DNA of 34,248 nucleotides from an uncultured Clostridia bacterium (GCA_944387395.1 CALXEU010000041.1:1-34248), one strand, 5' to 3'. Positions 7,332-16,295 are shown, numbered from the stretch's first letter. A program made the numbers and translations. The notes: generated by a model from the letters alone, not told the origin.

Positions 7332-8183
7332 TTATAATATATCTTGCTTAACTTCACAATGTTCTTCAAGAAGCTCAGGTTTTTTTAAATACTTACAAAG
7401 AAGTTTAAAAGAAGAAGCATAATAATAGCCATCACATATTCTTTCATCACCGACAAAAGCTAAAGTAATACATTTTTCCTCGCGGATTTCGTCATCTTCA
7501 TAAACAAAACTTTTCTTCTTTTTACCCATTGCGAAAAACATACTCGTTGTACCAAAATTATACAAATGATGATAAATACTATCAATTCCTAAAGAACCAA
7601 CATTAGTCAAAAATACACTAGTATGAAATGGACTTGCCTCTATTATAGATTTAGGCATAATTCCATGTTTATCCATCCACATCAAAAGCTTAACAGTTTT
7701 TCTAATAAGACCATCTGGAATATGACTTAAAATGCCTGCAACAGTATCGGTATTATTAACAGTTGATAAATCCTTATTATTTGCTATTACTTGATCTAAT
7801 TTATCCTTAATTTCAAAAATATTTTCAGTTCCATCAAAAGCAATCTTAGTAGTTGTCTCTTGACCTTCATCGGTTAAATTTTTTTTAATAGCCAAAGAAA
7901 CAAAAATCTTATTACGTGCGTAAACAGAACCATTCATAGTAAATCTATTAAGTTGAGGTCTTTCTGCAATTATTCTAACTAATGCTGCATAAATAATATT
8001 CATATATGAAAATCTGATTCCGTCTTGAGCCTTTTTGTCAATATATGCATCAAGTTCTTTTAAAGTAATATCTTGTTTAAAGAAAACTTGTGCATCATCT
8101 CTTGAAAGCATTACATTCGGAATAACCTTAAAAAATGGTGGTAGTGTTTTTATTCTTCTACCATCTGATCTATGTCCAAACAT
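7332..8183 (-). CDS. standalone E2-acyltransferase-like protein (2-oxoacid dehydrogenase/CAT superfamily), altered active site
   Basis: This 283-residue protein has the fold signature of the catalytic domain of 2-oxoacid dehydrogenase E2 and chloramphenicol acetyltransferase. It lacks lipoyl and subunit-binding domains and has no E1 or E3 neighbours. The conserved C-terminal segment normally reads DHRxxDG, with the catalytic His. Here it reads DERICDG, so His is replaced by Glu. A conserved Asn-Val-Gly turn (TNVGSLGID) matches the family's strand before it. The protein may therefore have lost transacylase activity, use another base, or act in binding or regulation. The ribosome site AAAGGGGAT lies about 8 bases before the ATG. 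It is transcribed divergently from the SNF2 gene and closed by the convergent hairpin. Function is unknown. Confidence 0.75.
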   Translation of the reverse strand: MFGHRSDGRRIKTLPPFFKVIPNVMLSRDDAQVFFKQDITLKELDAYIDKKAQDGIRFSYMNIIYAALVRIIAERPQLNRFTMNGSVYARNKIFVSLAIKKNLTDEGQETTTKIAFDGTENIFEIKDKLDQVIANNKDLSTVNNTDTVAGILSHIPDGLIRKTVKLLMWMDKHGIMPKSIIEASPFHTSVFLTNVGSLGIDSIYHHLYNFGTTSMFFAMGKKKKSFVYEDDEIREEKCITLAFVGDERICDGYYYASSFKLLCKYLKKPELLEEHCEVKQDIL

Positions 8184-8265
8184 TATTTTATATCCCCTTT
8201 ATAAATAATCTTATATAATTTTACAATTAATGTCGAATTTTGTCAAATATATTTTTATGTAACTG

Positions 8266-8294
8266 TTGTAAAACTTTAAAATATATAGTATAAT
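8266..8294 (+). promoter_or_regulatory. promoter of the SNF2 helicase gene
   Basis: TTGTAA (8266-8271), a 17-base spacer and TATAAT (8289-8294) precede the helicase gene, giving a leader of about 65 bases. The 180-base region between the divergent starts must also hold the reverse-strand promoter, which I could not place. Confidence 0.65.
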
Positions 8295-8363
8295 AATCAA
8301 CTAGCAAATAAAAGAATTATTGAGAAAATTGCTACAAGTTATATCTAGAAGGGATAGTATACA

Positions 8364-11300
8364 ATGAGAAAAATTATAGATGAATACATATATATGGATT
8401 TAATAGGACAGATGGAAAAAGAAACAAGTTATATTGTAGATGAGTTAATAAAAGAAAAAAAGGTTTCTATATCAAAAGTAACCTATGAGAATGCTACCAA
8501 CTTTGAAATTCATGCAATAGTACATGAATTTTCTAAAAATTATAAGTCATATATAAAGGTGCAAGAAGGAGAAATACAAAATTTGTCATGCGATTGTGAC
8601 GATTATAAAAATAACTATTGTGCATGCAGACATATAATTGCTATGGTGAAGGAATTTTCACAAAATTCAGAATATATAAGAATATTTGCAGGGAACAGTG
8701 AAAAATTTAAAATAGAAGAAAAAACAGATAATTTAGATAATTATACAGTATATAAACAATTAATAAAAGAATTTTATCAAGAACAACAAGAACAGGAAAA
8801 ATTAGAAGAAAGTACTGCACTAGAAAATACTATCCGAATAGAACCAATATTAATTTTTAATAGATACACAAATAACTTAAAACTAGAGGCAAAAATTGGA
8901 GACAAGCAATTATATAAAATAAAATCATTCCCAGAATTTTATGATAGATTTATAAATACAGAAAAATACAAATATGGAGCAAAATTAGAACTTGTTCACG
9001 ATAAAAAACAATTTAATCAAGAAAGTCAAAAATTACTAGATTTTATATTAAAATATGCCGAGATAATAAAATATGCAAATGAAGCATCTACAGGTTATGA
9101 TTATTACACAAAAAGAATAGGAGAAGACAGCATCACAATATCTAAGTCTGGATTAGATGAACTATTTGAAGCACTAGAAGGAAGAACTATACAACTTGAA
9201 GATATGTATGACAATAAAAATGTGTTTTTTACAAGCGAAGAACCAAAAATAAAGTTTAATCTAGAAGAAATAAACACAAATGAATATAAAATAACTTCAA
9301 GTATAGATATTTATGCATATCAAATATATGAAGGTAAACAATATACATATTTATTACTGGAAGATAAATTATATAGATGTTCAAATAAATATAAAAATAC
9401 AGTAATAAGGCTTTTAGAAATATTTAGAAAAAACTTTACTAAAGAAATAGTTCTTCCAAAAAGCAGAATATCCGATTTCTTCTCAGTAGTTGAACCTGTT
9501 ATAAAAAATAATTTAAATATAGGAGAAGAACAATATAAGAAATTAAAAAAATATATACCGGCTGAGTTTTCAGCAAAATTATATTTAGATTACAACGATA
9601 AAAACTATATCATTGCAGATGTAAGATTTTTATATGAAGATGTAGAAATTAATCCACTAGCAAATGAAAAAGAAATAAAAGAAATTTCAAGAAATACAGT
9701 AAGAGAAGAAAAACTAATAAATATGTTTGTTAAAAGTGGATTTATGTTAGATCAAGAAAATGACAGACTTGTTCTAGTTCAAGAAGATAGAATATATGAA
9801 TTTTTAACAAGTGGAATTAATTTATACATGAAAAACTTTGAAATTCTAGCAACAGAAAAATTTAAAGCAAAAGAAGTAAAATCAACATCTAGTATTAATT
9901 TAGGCGTAAGAATAGAAAACAATTTGCTAGATATAGACTTCTCTAATCTATACTTTGATATATCAGAATTACAAGAGATTATGAAAAAGTATAAGTTAAA
10001 AAAGAAATATCATAGATTAAAAAATGGAGATTTTATAAATCTAGAAGAAAATGATAATATAGAATTTATTGAAAACATTACAGAAGATATAGATGTAGAC
10101 TATAGTCAAATAAAAAATGGAAATCTTCATTTGCCAATGTATAGAGCTTTATATTTGGATAAAATACTCGAAAAGAATACATCTATACATGTAACAAAAG
10201 ATGAAAATTATAAAAATTTAATTGAAAGAGTAGATGCAAAAGAACTAGATGCAAATATTGAAATTCCTAGAAACATAAAAGCAGAGTTAAGAGAATATCA
10301 AAAAGTTGGAGCTAAATGGCTAAAAACACTAGATTTATATGGACTAGGTGGAATTTTAGCAGATGATATGGGACTTGGAAAAACGGTACAGGTATTATGT
10401 GTTGTATGTTCATATTTGGAAGAAAATAAAGAAAACTCAAAACCAATTTTAGTTGTTTGTCCAAGTTCTCTTTGCTTAAACTGGCAAAATGAAATAGAAA
10501 AGTTTACAATTGGAGTTTCGTCTATTGTTATACATGGAAGTCAGCAAGAAAGAAAAATGCAAATAGAAAATATAAAAAATTGTAATATAGCTGTAACATC
10601 ATATGACTTGCTAAAGCGCGATATAGATGAATATAAAGCTCAGGGATATAATTTTAAATATATAATAGCAGATGAAGCTCAATATATAAAAAATAATAAT
10701 ACTCAAAATGCAAAAGCTATAAAGGAAATTATGGCAGAGACAAGATTTGCATTAACTGGAACTCCAATAGAGAATTCGCTTTCAGAGTTATGGTCTATAT
10801 TTGACTTTATAATGCCTGGATATTTATTTGGATACAGAAAATTTAAAGAAATGTATGAAACTCCAATTGTTAGGGGAGAAGATACAATTCAAATGAATAA
10901 GTTAAAAAAATTAATAGAACCATTTGTATTAAGAAGAATAAAAGGTGAAGTTTTAACAGAACTTCCAGAGAAGATGGTATCTGTATTAAATAGTCAAATG
11001 TTAGATGAACAACAAGATATATATCTATCATATCTTGCTAATGCTAAAAAGGATGCTTTGCAGGAAATTAGGGAAAATGGAATAGAAAAAAGCCAAATTA
11101 AGATATTGGCATTGCTAACAAGGTTAAGACAAATATGTTGTCATCCAGGTCTATTTATAGAAAATTATAATGGAGGAAGCGGAAAGTTAAACCAATGTAT
11201 AGAAATAGTAAAAGATGCAATTTCTGCAGGACATAAAATATTACTATTTTCTGGTTATACATCTATGTTCGAAATAATAGAAAAAGAACTTCGTAAAGAA

Positions 11301-11690
11301 GGTATAGAGTACTTAAAATTAACGGGGCAGACAAAGGTTTCTGAAAGAATGGATCTAGTAGAAGAATTTAATAATAATCCAGAAAAAAAACTATTCTTAA
11401 TTTCTCTAAAAGCAGGAGGAACAGGGTTAAATTTAATTGGAGCTGATATGGTAATTCACTATGATCCATGGTGGAACTTATCCGCAGAAAATCAGGCAAC
11501 AGATAGAACTTATAGAATTGGTCAAAAAAGAAATGTGCAGGTTTATAAATTAATAACTAAAAACTCAATAGAAGAAAAAATTTATGAGATTCAGAAAAGA
11601 AAAGAAAAATTGATGGATAATATGTTATCTACAAATCAAACATTTATAAGTAAATTGTCGAAGGAAGAGATAATGAATCTTTTTGAGTAA
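8364..11690 (+). CDS. SNF2-family DNA-dependent ATPase with N-terminal SWIM zinc finger
   Basis: This 1108-residue Swi2/Snf2 protein is of the bacterial HepA/RapA-like type. A SWIM zinc finger (CDCDDYKNNYCACRH, residues about 75-89) opens the protein. A long middle region of about 500 residues with beta-rich repeats matches the 'bacterial SNF2 helicase associated' layout. The two RecA lobes follow: Walker A ADDMGLGKT (about 665-674), DEAQ box (about 770), LTGTPIENS, then in lobe 2 SLKAGGTGLNL (about 1014) and the arginine-finger motif ATDRTYRIGQKR. All ATPase motifs are intact. Family members translocate on double-stranded DNA and remodel protein-DNA complexes; the exact role in Clostridia is not known. 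The ribosome site AGAAGGGA precedes the ATG. It has its own promoter and no operon partner. Confidence 0.95.
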   Translation: MRKIIDEYIYMDLIGQMEKETSYIVDELIKEKKVSISKVTYENATNFEIHAIVHEFSKNYKSYIKVQEGEIQNLSCDCDDYKNNYCACRHIIAMVKEFSQNSEYIRIFAGNSEKFKIEEKTDNLDNYTVYKQLIKEFYQEQQEQEKLEESTALENTIRIEPILIFNRYTNNLKLEAKIGDKQLYKIKSFPEFYDRFINTEKYKYGAKLELVHDKKQFNQESQKLLDFILKYAEIIKYANEASTGYDYYTKRIGEDSITISKSGLDELFEALEGRTIQLEDMYDNKNVFFTSEEPKIKFNLEEINTNEYKITSSIDIYAYQIYEGKQYTYLLLEDKLYRCSNKYKNTVIRLLEIFRKNFTKEIVLPKSRISDFFSVVEPVIKNNLNIGEEQYKKLKKYIPAEFSAKLYLDYNDKNYIIADVRFLYEDVEINPLANEKEIKEISRNTVREEKLINMFVKSGFMLDQENDRLVLVQEDRIYEFLTSGINLYMKNFEILATEKFKAKEVKSTSSINLGVRIENNLLDIDFSNLYFDISELQEIMKKYKLKKKYHRLKNGDFINLEENDNIEFIENITEDIDVDYSQIKNGNLHLPMYRALYLDKILEKNTSIHVTKDENYKNLIERVDAKELDANIEIPRNIKAELREYQKVGAKWLKTLDLYGLGGILADDMGLGKTVQVLCVVCSYLEENKENSKPILVVCPSSLCLNWQNEIEKFTIGVSSIVIHGSQQERKMQIENIKNCNIAVTSYDLLKRDIDEYKAQGYNFKYIIADEAQYIKNNNTQNAKAIKEIMAETRFALTGTPIENSLSELWSIFDFIMPGYLFGYRKFKEMYETPIVRGEDTIQMNKLKKLIEPFVLRRIKGEVLTELPEKMVSVLNSQMLDEQQDIYLSYLANAKKDALQEIRENGIEKSQIKILALLTRLRQICCHPGLFIENYNGGSGKLNQCIEIVKDAISAGHKILLFSGYTSMFEIIEKELRKEGIEYLKLTGQTKVSERMDLVEEFNNNPEKKLFLISLKAGGTGLNLIGADMVIHYDPWWNLSAENQATDRTYRIGQKRNVQVYKLITKNSIEEKIYEIQKRKEKLMDNMLSTNQTFISKLSKEEIMNLFE

Positions 11691-11911
11691 AATGCTCGCT
11701 TTTGCCCTACGCGAACTGCAAAATATGTAAAGATATACAAAAATCTATATATGTATATTTTTACATTTTTTGTTCTTGTTGTCGAAGCCATAATGATTAA
11801 AATAAAAATACTTTTTATTTTAATGGAAAGTAGGCTTCTCCAATTGTCGCACTCACATAAATGCTCGTATGCTCCCTACGCGAACTGCAAAATGTGTAAA
11901 GATATACATAT
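11691..11911. repeat. pair of imperfect direct repeats around a hairpin, intergenic
   Basis: The gap between the helicase and trmFO contains two copies of a roughly 50-base element, at 11691-11741 and 11860-11911, 169 bases apart. Both begin AATGCTCG. A 20-base core (11705-11724 and 11874-11893) is identical, and the homology continues through TGTAAAGATATACA. The first copy begins directly after the helicase stop codon. The core contains GCGAAC and is less AT-rich than its surroundings. No reading frame is present. Possibilities are a mobile or amplified intergenic repeat, a protein-binding site pair, or the ends of a small non-autonomous element. This entry accounts for the gene-free stretch 11691-11958. 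Confidence 0.65.
11784..11838. other. long AT-rich hairpin between the direct repeats
   Basis: GAAGCC (11784-11789) pairs with GGCTTC (11833-11838). Inside it, a perfect 13-pair stem (11796-11808 with 11812-11824) closes a three-base loop. The outer GC clamp and inner AT stem are separated by unpaired bases. The hairpin sits midway between the two repeat copies. It could be a terminator for the helicase gene, a small structured RNA, or the core of a miniature element. Confidence 0.5.
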
Positions 11912-11958
11912 ATAGATTTTTAAAAAATTGATTTCAGAATAAGGAAGGAGATTGTTTA

Positions 11959-13350
11959 ATGGAAGAAGTAATAGTAATTGGTGGAGGATTAGCTGGTTCA
12001 GAAGCAGCTTATCAAATTGCTAAAAGAGGGAAAAAAGTTAAATTATACGAGATGAAGCCTGAAAAATTTTCCCCAGCTCATTCAAGTAGCAATTTAGCAG
12101 AAATAGTATGTAGTAATTCTTTTAAATCAAATCTACATACAAATGCTTGTGGACTTTTAAAAGAAGAACTAAGAATGATGGATTCTTTACTTATAAAAAT
12201 AGCAGACAAAACTTGTGTCCCTGCTGGTCAAGCATTAGCAGTAGATAGAGAAGAGTTTTCAAAAAATGTAACAAAAGAATTAGAAAGCATTGAAAATATA
12301 AATATTATAAGGCAAGAAGTTGGAGAAAGTATATCTATAGAAGAACTTGCTAAAGAACACAAAGTAATTATAGCAACAGGACCTTTAACTTCTGATAAAC
12401 TTTCTAAAGAAATTCTAAAACTTACAGGTGAAAGTAATTTACATTTCTATGATGCAGCTGCTCCATTAATTGATAAGGATAGTATAAATTTTGACATTGC
12501 CTTTTATGGTAATAGGTATGAGCAGGAAAGACCAAAAGATGAGAGTGCTGAAGAATGGCTTGAAAAACAAAAAAATCATTATAATAATGAAAATAGTGAA
12601 TGTAAAGAAGAACAAAGTTATATAAATCTTCCAATGAATAAAGAAGAATATGAAAAATTTGTAAATGAGCTTGTAAATGCAGAAGTTGTTGAACTTCATG
12701 AATTTGAAAAAAGAGAAATATTTGAAGGATGTATGCCTATTGAAATAATGGCTAAAAGAGGAACAGATACTTTAAGATTTGGTCCTTTAAAGCCAGTAGG
12801 TTTTACTGATCCACGTACTGGATACAGACCATATGCTGTTGTTCAATTACGTCAAGATAATAAAGAAGCTAAAATTTACAATATAGTAGGATTTCAAACA
12901 AATTTAAAATATGGAGAACAGAAGAGAGTATTTAGTTTAATTCCAGGGCTAGAAAATGCAGAATTTATGAAATATGGAGTAATGCATAGAAATACATTTA
13001 TAAATTCTAGTAAATTACTGGATAATACATATAACTTAAAATTAAATAAAAATATATACTTTGCAGGACAGATAACAGGAGTAGAAGGCTATGTAGAGTC
13101 AATATCTTCTGGATTAGTTGCAGGAATAAATGTAGCAAGTGAAAGAAAAATAGAGTTTCCAGAAAATACGATGATAGGAGCACTTGCAAAATATATTTCT
13201 ACACCTAATGATAAATTCCAACCAATGAATGCAAACTATGGAATACTTCCAGAACTAGAAGGGAAAAAAATATCTGACAAAAAGTTAAAATATTCAAAAA
13301 TTTCCGACAGAGCATTAGAAAGTTTAAAAGATGCAATGAAAAATTTTTAA
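11959..13350 (+). CDS. trmFO: methylenetetrahydrofolate--tRNA-(uracil-5-)-methyltransferase TrmFO
   Basis: This 463-residue FAD and folate-dependent enzyme makes 5-methyluridine-54 in tRNA, using 5,10-methylenetetrahydrofolate as carbon donor. The FAD-binding GGGLAGSEAA is at residues 8-17. The nucleophile region VCSNSFKS (Cys51) and the second conserved cysteine in EGCMPIEIMA (Cys258) are both present, as is the C-terminal FAGQITGVEGYVESISSG block. The length is slightly above the usual 435-450, mostly through an insert near residues 180-220 (the EEWLEKQKNHYNNENSECKEEQ region). The ribosome site GGAAGGAG precedes the ATG. TrmFO in place of TrmA supports a Gram-positive host. The gene is flanked by the repeat region and a hairpin terminator. 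Confidence 0.97.
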   Translation: MEEVIVIGGGLAGSEAAYQIAKRGKKVKLYEMKPEKFSPAHSSSNLAEIVCSNSFKSNLHTNACGLLKEELRMMDSLLIKIADKTCVPAGQALAVDREEFSKNVTKELESIENINIIRQEVGESISIEELAKEHKVIIATGPLTSDKLSKEILKLTGESNLHFYDAAAPLIDKDSINFDIAFYGNRYEQERPKDESAEEWLEKQKNHYNNENSECKEEQSYINLPMNKEEYEKFVNELVNAEVVELHEFEKREIFEGCMPIEIMAKRGTDTLRFGPLKPVGFTDPRTGYRPYAVVQLRQDNKEAKIYNIVGFQTNLKYGEQKRVFSLIPGLENAEFMKYGVMHRNTFINSSKLLDNTYNLKLNKNIYFAGQITGVEGYVESISSGLVAGINVASERKIEFPENTMIGALAKYISTPNDKFQPMNANYGILPELEGKKISDKKLKYSKISDRALESLKDAMKNF

Positions 13351-13357
13351 TATACTA

Positions 13358-13399
13358 ATTACCGTTCGTACTTAAAATAAATTTAAGTTGAACGGTAAT
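13358..13399 (+). terminator. hairpin terminator after trmFO
   Basis: ATTACCGTTC (13358-13367) pairs with GAACGGTAAT (13390-13399), with an inner ACTTAAA/TTTAAGT pairing. It begins eight bases after the stop codon. The T-tract after it is short (ATTTC). Confidence 0.65.
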
Positions 13400-13515
13400 A
13401 TTTCAATAAAGTTAAAAAAATATTACATTTAAATTAAATTTAACAAAAAAAATAAAATATATGGTAATATAAAAATGAAAAATAGAATTATTATAAAGTA
13501 AGATAGGGGACTTTA

Positions 13516-14142
13516 ATGATTATGCAACAGAATAGTTCAGAAAACAAAAATCAAAAGAAATATCAAAATCAAGAAGGTATGCTAAGAATAGTTTTAGATG
13601 AGATACATATTGAAAAAATTGATTTTAATCTAACAAAGGCACAAATAACCTTTGATCTAAGAACAGCAAGGCAAATTTTACAACCAGCAATCATATCACT
13701 TTATACACAAAATGGACAACATATAATTCCGCTAAAATATGCAAAAGAATATCTTTTTAGCAAGAATATAGTTTTAAGCGAAAATATGGATCCATATATT
13801 GTTATGGCGATTGATCAGGTTATGGACGATTTATATGAGCAAGTAGGACATCATACATTAGAAAATAGCTCCAATGCTTTAGAAAACATAAAAATAAAAA
13901 GATTTTCACAGTATAAAGATTCCATAGAAACAATGGAGCCTCTAATAGAAAAAGAATACATAAACATAGTATATTCAAAAGAAAACGTTAGTGATAAAGT
14001 ACACAATATATTAAATGGAAAATTAGAAAAATCTGTAATGCCATATATTAGAATGGCGCAAAATTCAATTTTTGTTAAAATAGATGATACAATTGATACA
14101 AGAACAACACTTGAAAAAATACAGGATAAGCTAAAAAAGTAG
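13516..14142 (+). CDS. protein of unknown function sharing a domain with its downstream neighbour
   Basis: This is a 208-residue soluble protein with no signal peptide or membrane span. I do not recognise a named family. From about residue 30 to the end it aligns by eye with residues 312-500 of the next gene product. Shared landmarks in order are an IDFNLTKAQITFDL-like strand pair, ENMDPYIVMAID (neighbour: ENSDPYIIYAIN), KEYINIVYSKENV (neighbour: KEYLNIEYAKSDV), and a closing DDTIDTRTTLEKIQDKLKK (neighbour: DDSIDTRTIGEKIQDFWSKL). The first 25 residues are polar, Gln/Asn/Lys-rich and probably disordered. The ribosome site AGGGGA is 6 bases before the ATG at 13516; the ATG at 13522 is a possible alternative. 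It is probably a duplicate of the same domain; function is unknown. Confidence 0.75.
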   Translation: MIMQQNSSENKNQKKYQNQEGMLRIVLDEIHIEKIDFNLTKAQITFDLRTARQILQPAIISLYTQNGQHIIPLKYAKEYLFSKNIVLSENMDPYIVMAIDQVMDDLYEQVGHHTLENSSNALENIKIKRFSQYKDSIETMEPLIEKEYINIVYSKENVSDKVHNILNGKLEKSVMPYIRMAQNSIFVKIDDTIDTRTTLEKIQDKLKK

Positions 14143-14152
14143 ACATAAAGCA

Positions 14153-14181
14153 TTGAAAAAATTTCCAAAATGTGATACAAT
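14153..14181 (+). promoter_or_regulatory. promoter of the coiled-coil/PEQ-linker gene
   Basis: TTGAAA (14153-14158), a 17-base spacer and TACAAT (14176-14181) lie in the 106-base gap between the two related genes. The second gene can therefore be transcribed on its own. Confidence 0.6.
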
Positions 14182-14248
14182 AATTAGTATGAAACAAAGA
14201 AGTAAGAAATACATTTAATAAAATGAAGAATTTAAGAGGAGGATTTAT

Positions 14249-16216
14249 ATGGCTGAAAAACAAAGATGGGAAGAATTATATGAGGAATATCAATCAAAAA
14301 TGCCAAATTTGACTGTAGAGACAATAAGAAAGGATTTCTTTTCTAAGAAGTACGAATATGCAAGAAAGCTAGCTGCTATAAAGGATACAGAATCAAACGA
14401 ATATAAGGCACTAATTAAAGAACAGAGACAATATATTAGTGAAAATGAAAACGCACAAAAAAATCTAGATACAATTATTTCAAATCTTCCACAGGTAGAA
14501 AAAATAAAACAACATAGAGATAGAAGACAAGCACTTTTAGATGATTTGTCGGCAAAAAAAAGTAGAAATGATGAAGCAATTAAAAGAAAAGAAGAATTGC
14601 AAAGTGTAGCTACAAAATTAGATAAAGAAATGAGAAGAATAAAGTTTGACCAAGAAATTTTGAATAGTATTATAAAAAGTAAAGATACTAAACCTGAAAT
14701 AAAAGCTGGGATAATGAAAGATTTAGAAGAATTGAATAAAAAGTTTAATAAGAATCAAAAAGATTATTCTGAAAATCAATTAAAATTAAGAGCAGAATTA
14801 GATAAACCGCTAGAAGAGGTTCCAGAAGATGTTGTAGAATTATTACAAAAGCAGATAAAAACTGACAATTATATTTGTGAAAATTTAATTGCAGGAAGAA
14901 CAATGGAGCAAATTCAAAAACATTTACCTCAAAAATCAGAACAAGAAATTTATGTTGGTTCAAAAATTGTTGATATGATTCATAAAAAAGAAAAATCAGT
15001 ATCACAACCAGAACAACCACAACCAGTGCAACCAGAACAGCTAGAACAGCCAGAACAATCAGAACAGCCAGAACAACCAGAACAACCAGAACAACCAGTG
15101 CAACCAGAACAGCCAGAACAACCAGTGCAACCAGAACAACCAGTGCAGCCAGAACAATCAGAACAACCACAACCAACACAATTAACAATAGATGACTTAA
15201 GTTTAGAAAATATTAAATTTGATATTTCTAATGGAATTATATCTTTAAGTTACAAGTATGGTAATGAGACATTAAATGATCCTAATTTACGTGTAGTATA
15301 TGATGATCGTAAGGGTGGATTATCAGAAAAAGATATAAAAGAAAGAATACAAGGTATAAAATTAACAGAAAATTCAGATCCATATATAATTTATGCTATA
15401 AATAAAAGTGCGGAAAAGCTAAAAGCAAAATATAGTTTAGGAAATGAAGAGGCAGTTGCTTTAAAAAAGAGATTAATAGAAAAATATCAAGAATCTGTAG
15501 AGGCAGATGAAATAGAAGAGGGAAAAGAATATTTAAACATAGAATATGCTAAATCAGATGTAGAAGAAGTGAAAATGCCAATTTTTGGACTTATAAAAAT
15601 TGAATCATTAGGAATAGGCAGAAATTTTTCAAGTTTAATGATGAAACATGTAAGAGATGCAGAAGGTTCTCCAAATGTAACAATTGATGATTCAATTGAC
15701 ACAAGAACGATAGGAGAAAAAATCCAAGATTTTTGGTCAAAATTAAGAGAAAAAATACCATCACTTCCTGAGCCTACTCGTCAAAGAGAAGAACAAGAAA
15801 ATTATGAACAAAGTGAAAGTAGCGATGAACTTGATCAAAATGAAAAATTAACAACAAGACAAAAAATGAAAAATATGTTGGACAATTTGAAAGATCAACT
15901 AAGAGGAAAAGATTTAGAGGGAGAAGAACTAGATGAAGAAGAATTTGATACTCCAGTTAATGACGAGCCAGAAGAAACAATAAAACCTATGTCATTTGAA
16001 GTTCATAGTAGTTTAAGAGAGGCAATCAGAAGAGGATTAGAGGCTAATATGTCTAAAGAAGAAATTATGGAAGGACTACGCCATACAGATGAATATTATA
16101 GATATGAAAATTTTGAGAATGCAGCAAGTTCAATGATAGACTCAATGATTAAACAAGAGAAAGCAAGAGATGATGAATCTTTAAATATAGATGCTGATGA
16201 TAGAGATGATAGATAA
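14249..16216 (+). CDS. multidomain coiled-coil protein with Pro-Glu-Gln linker and the shared unnamed domain
   Basis: This 655-residue, highly charged, soluble protein has a clear modular build. Residues 1-245 are helical and Lys/Glu-rich with coiled-coil stretches (about 45-190). Residues 252-311 are a degenerate three-residue repeat of PEQ/PVQ/SEQ. Residues 312-500 are the domain also present in the gene upstream, ending in DDSIDTRTIGEKIQDFWSKL. Residues 510-590 are acidic and probably disordered. Residues 595-645 form a last small helical module (SSLREAIRRGLEANMSKEEIMEGL). There is no signal peptide, so the linker looks intracellular. The ribosome site AGAGGAGG lies 6-7 bases before the ATG. 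The two adjacent genes probably arose by tandem duplication followed by gain or loss of the flanking modules. Function is unknown. Confidence 0.8.
   Translation: MAEKQRWEELYEEYQSKMPNLTVETIRKDFFSKKYEYARKLAAIKDTESNEYKALIKEQRQYISENENAQKNLDTIISNLPQVEKIKQHRDRRQALLDDLSAKKSRNDEAIKRKEELQSVATKLDKEMRRIKFDQEILNSIIKSKDTKPEIKAGIMKDLEELNKKFNKNQKDYSENQLKLRAELDKPLEEVPEDVVELLQKQIKTDNYICENLIAGRTMEQIQKHLPQKSEQEIYVGSKIVDMIHKKEKSVSQPEQPQPVQPEQLEQPEQSEQPEQPEQPEQPVQPEQPEQPVQPEQPVQPEQSEQPQPTQLTIDDLSLENIKFDISNGIISLSYKYGNETLNDPNLRVVYDDRKGGLSEKDIKERIQGIKLTENSDPYIIYAINKSAEKLKAKYSLGNEEAVALKKRLIEKYQESVEADEIEEGKEYLNIEYAKSDVEEVKMPIFGLIKIESLGIGRNFSSLMMKHVRDAEGSPNVTIDDSIDTRTIGEKIQDFWSKLREKIPSLPEPTRQREEQENYEQSESSDELDQNEKLTTRQKMKNMLDNLKDQLRGKDLEGEELDEEEFDTPVNDEPEETIKPMSFEVHSSLREAIRRGLEANMSKEEIMEGLRHTDEYYRYENFENAASSMIDSMIKQEKARDDESLNIDADDRDDR
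15007..15178 (+). repeat. in-frame nine-base tandem repeat coding PEQ units
   Basis: The DNA is an array of units related to CCAGAACAA, with CCAGTGCAA, TCAGAACAG and CTAGAACAG variants, coding Pro-Glu-Gln, Pro-Val-Gln and so on. All changes keep the frame. Such arrays can change length by slippage or recombination without breaking the gene, so linker length may vary between strains. A 147-codon open frame on the opposite strand is a by-product of the array. Confidence 0.85.
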
Positions 16217-16238
16217 ATAATAATTTAAAATATAACAA

Positions 16239-16278
16239 AAATCGACTGTAACTTAAAAAGTTACAGTTGATTTGTTTT
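16239..16278 (+). terminator. terminator after the PEQ-linker gene
   Basis: A 15-base arm (16239-16253) pairs with 16259-16273 with one A-C/G-T style imperfection, around a TAAAA loop, followed by GTTTT. Its 3' arm overlaps the -35 box of the next promoter. Confidence 0.7.
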
Positions 16279-16295
16279 AATTGGTAGTATATAAT
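16267..16295 (+). promoter_or_regulatory. promoter of the nucleosidase-smc unit, overlapping a terminator
   Basis: TTGATT (16267-16272), a 17-base spacer and TATAAT (16290-16295). The -35 box lies inside the 3' arm of the preceding terminator, so read-through and initiation share the same bases. Confidence 0.65.

Noticed and set aside
14745-15188. 147-codon open frame on the minus strand, Val/Leu-rich
   Set aside because: It is the reverse reading of the PEQ repeat array. The repetitive hydrophobic sequence, lack of a ribosome site and the strong sense gene make it spurious.
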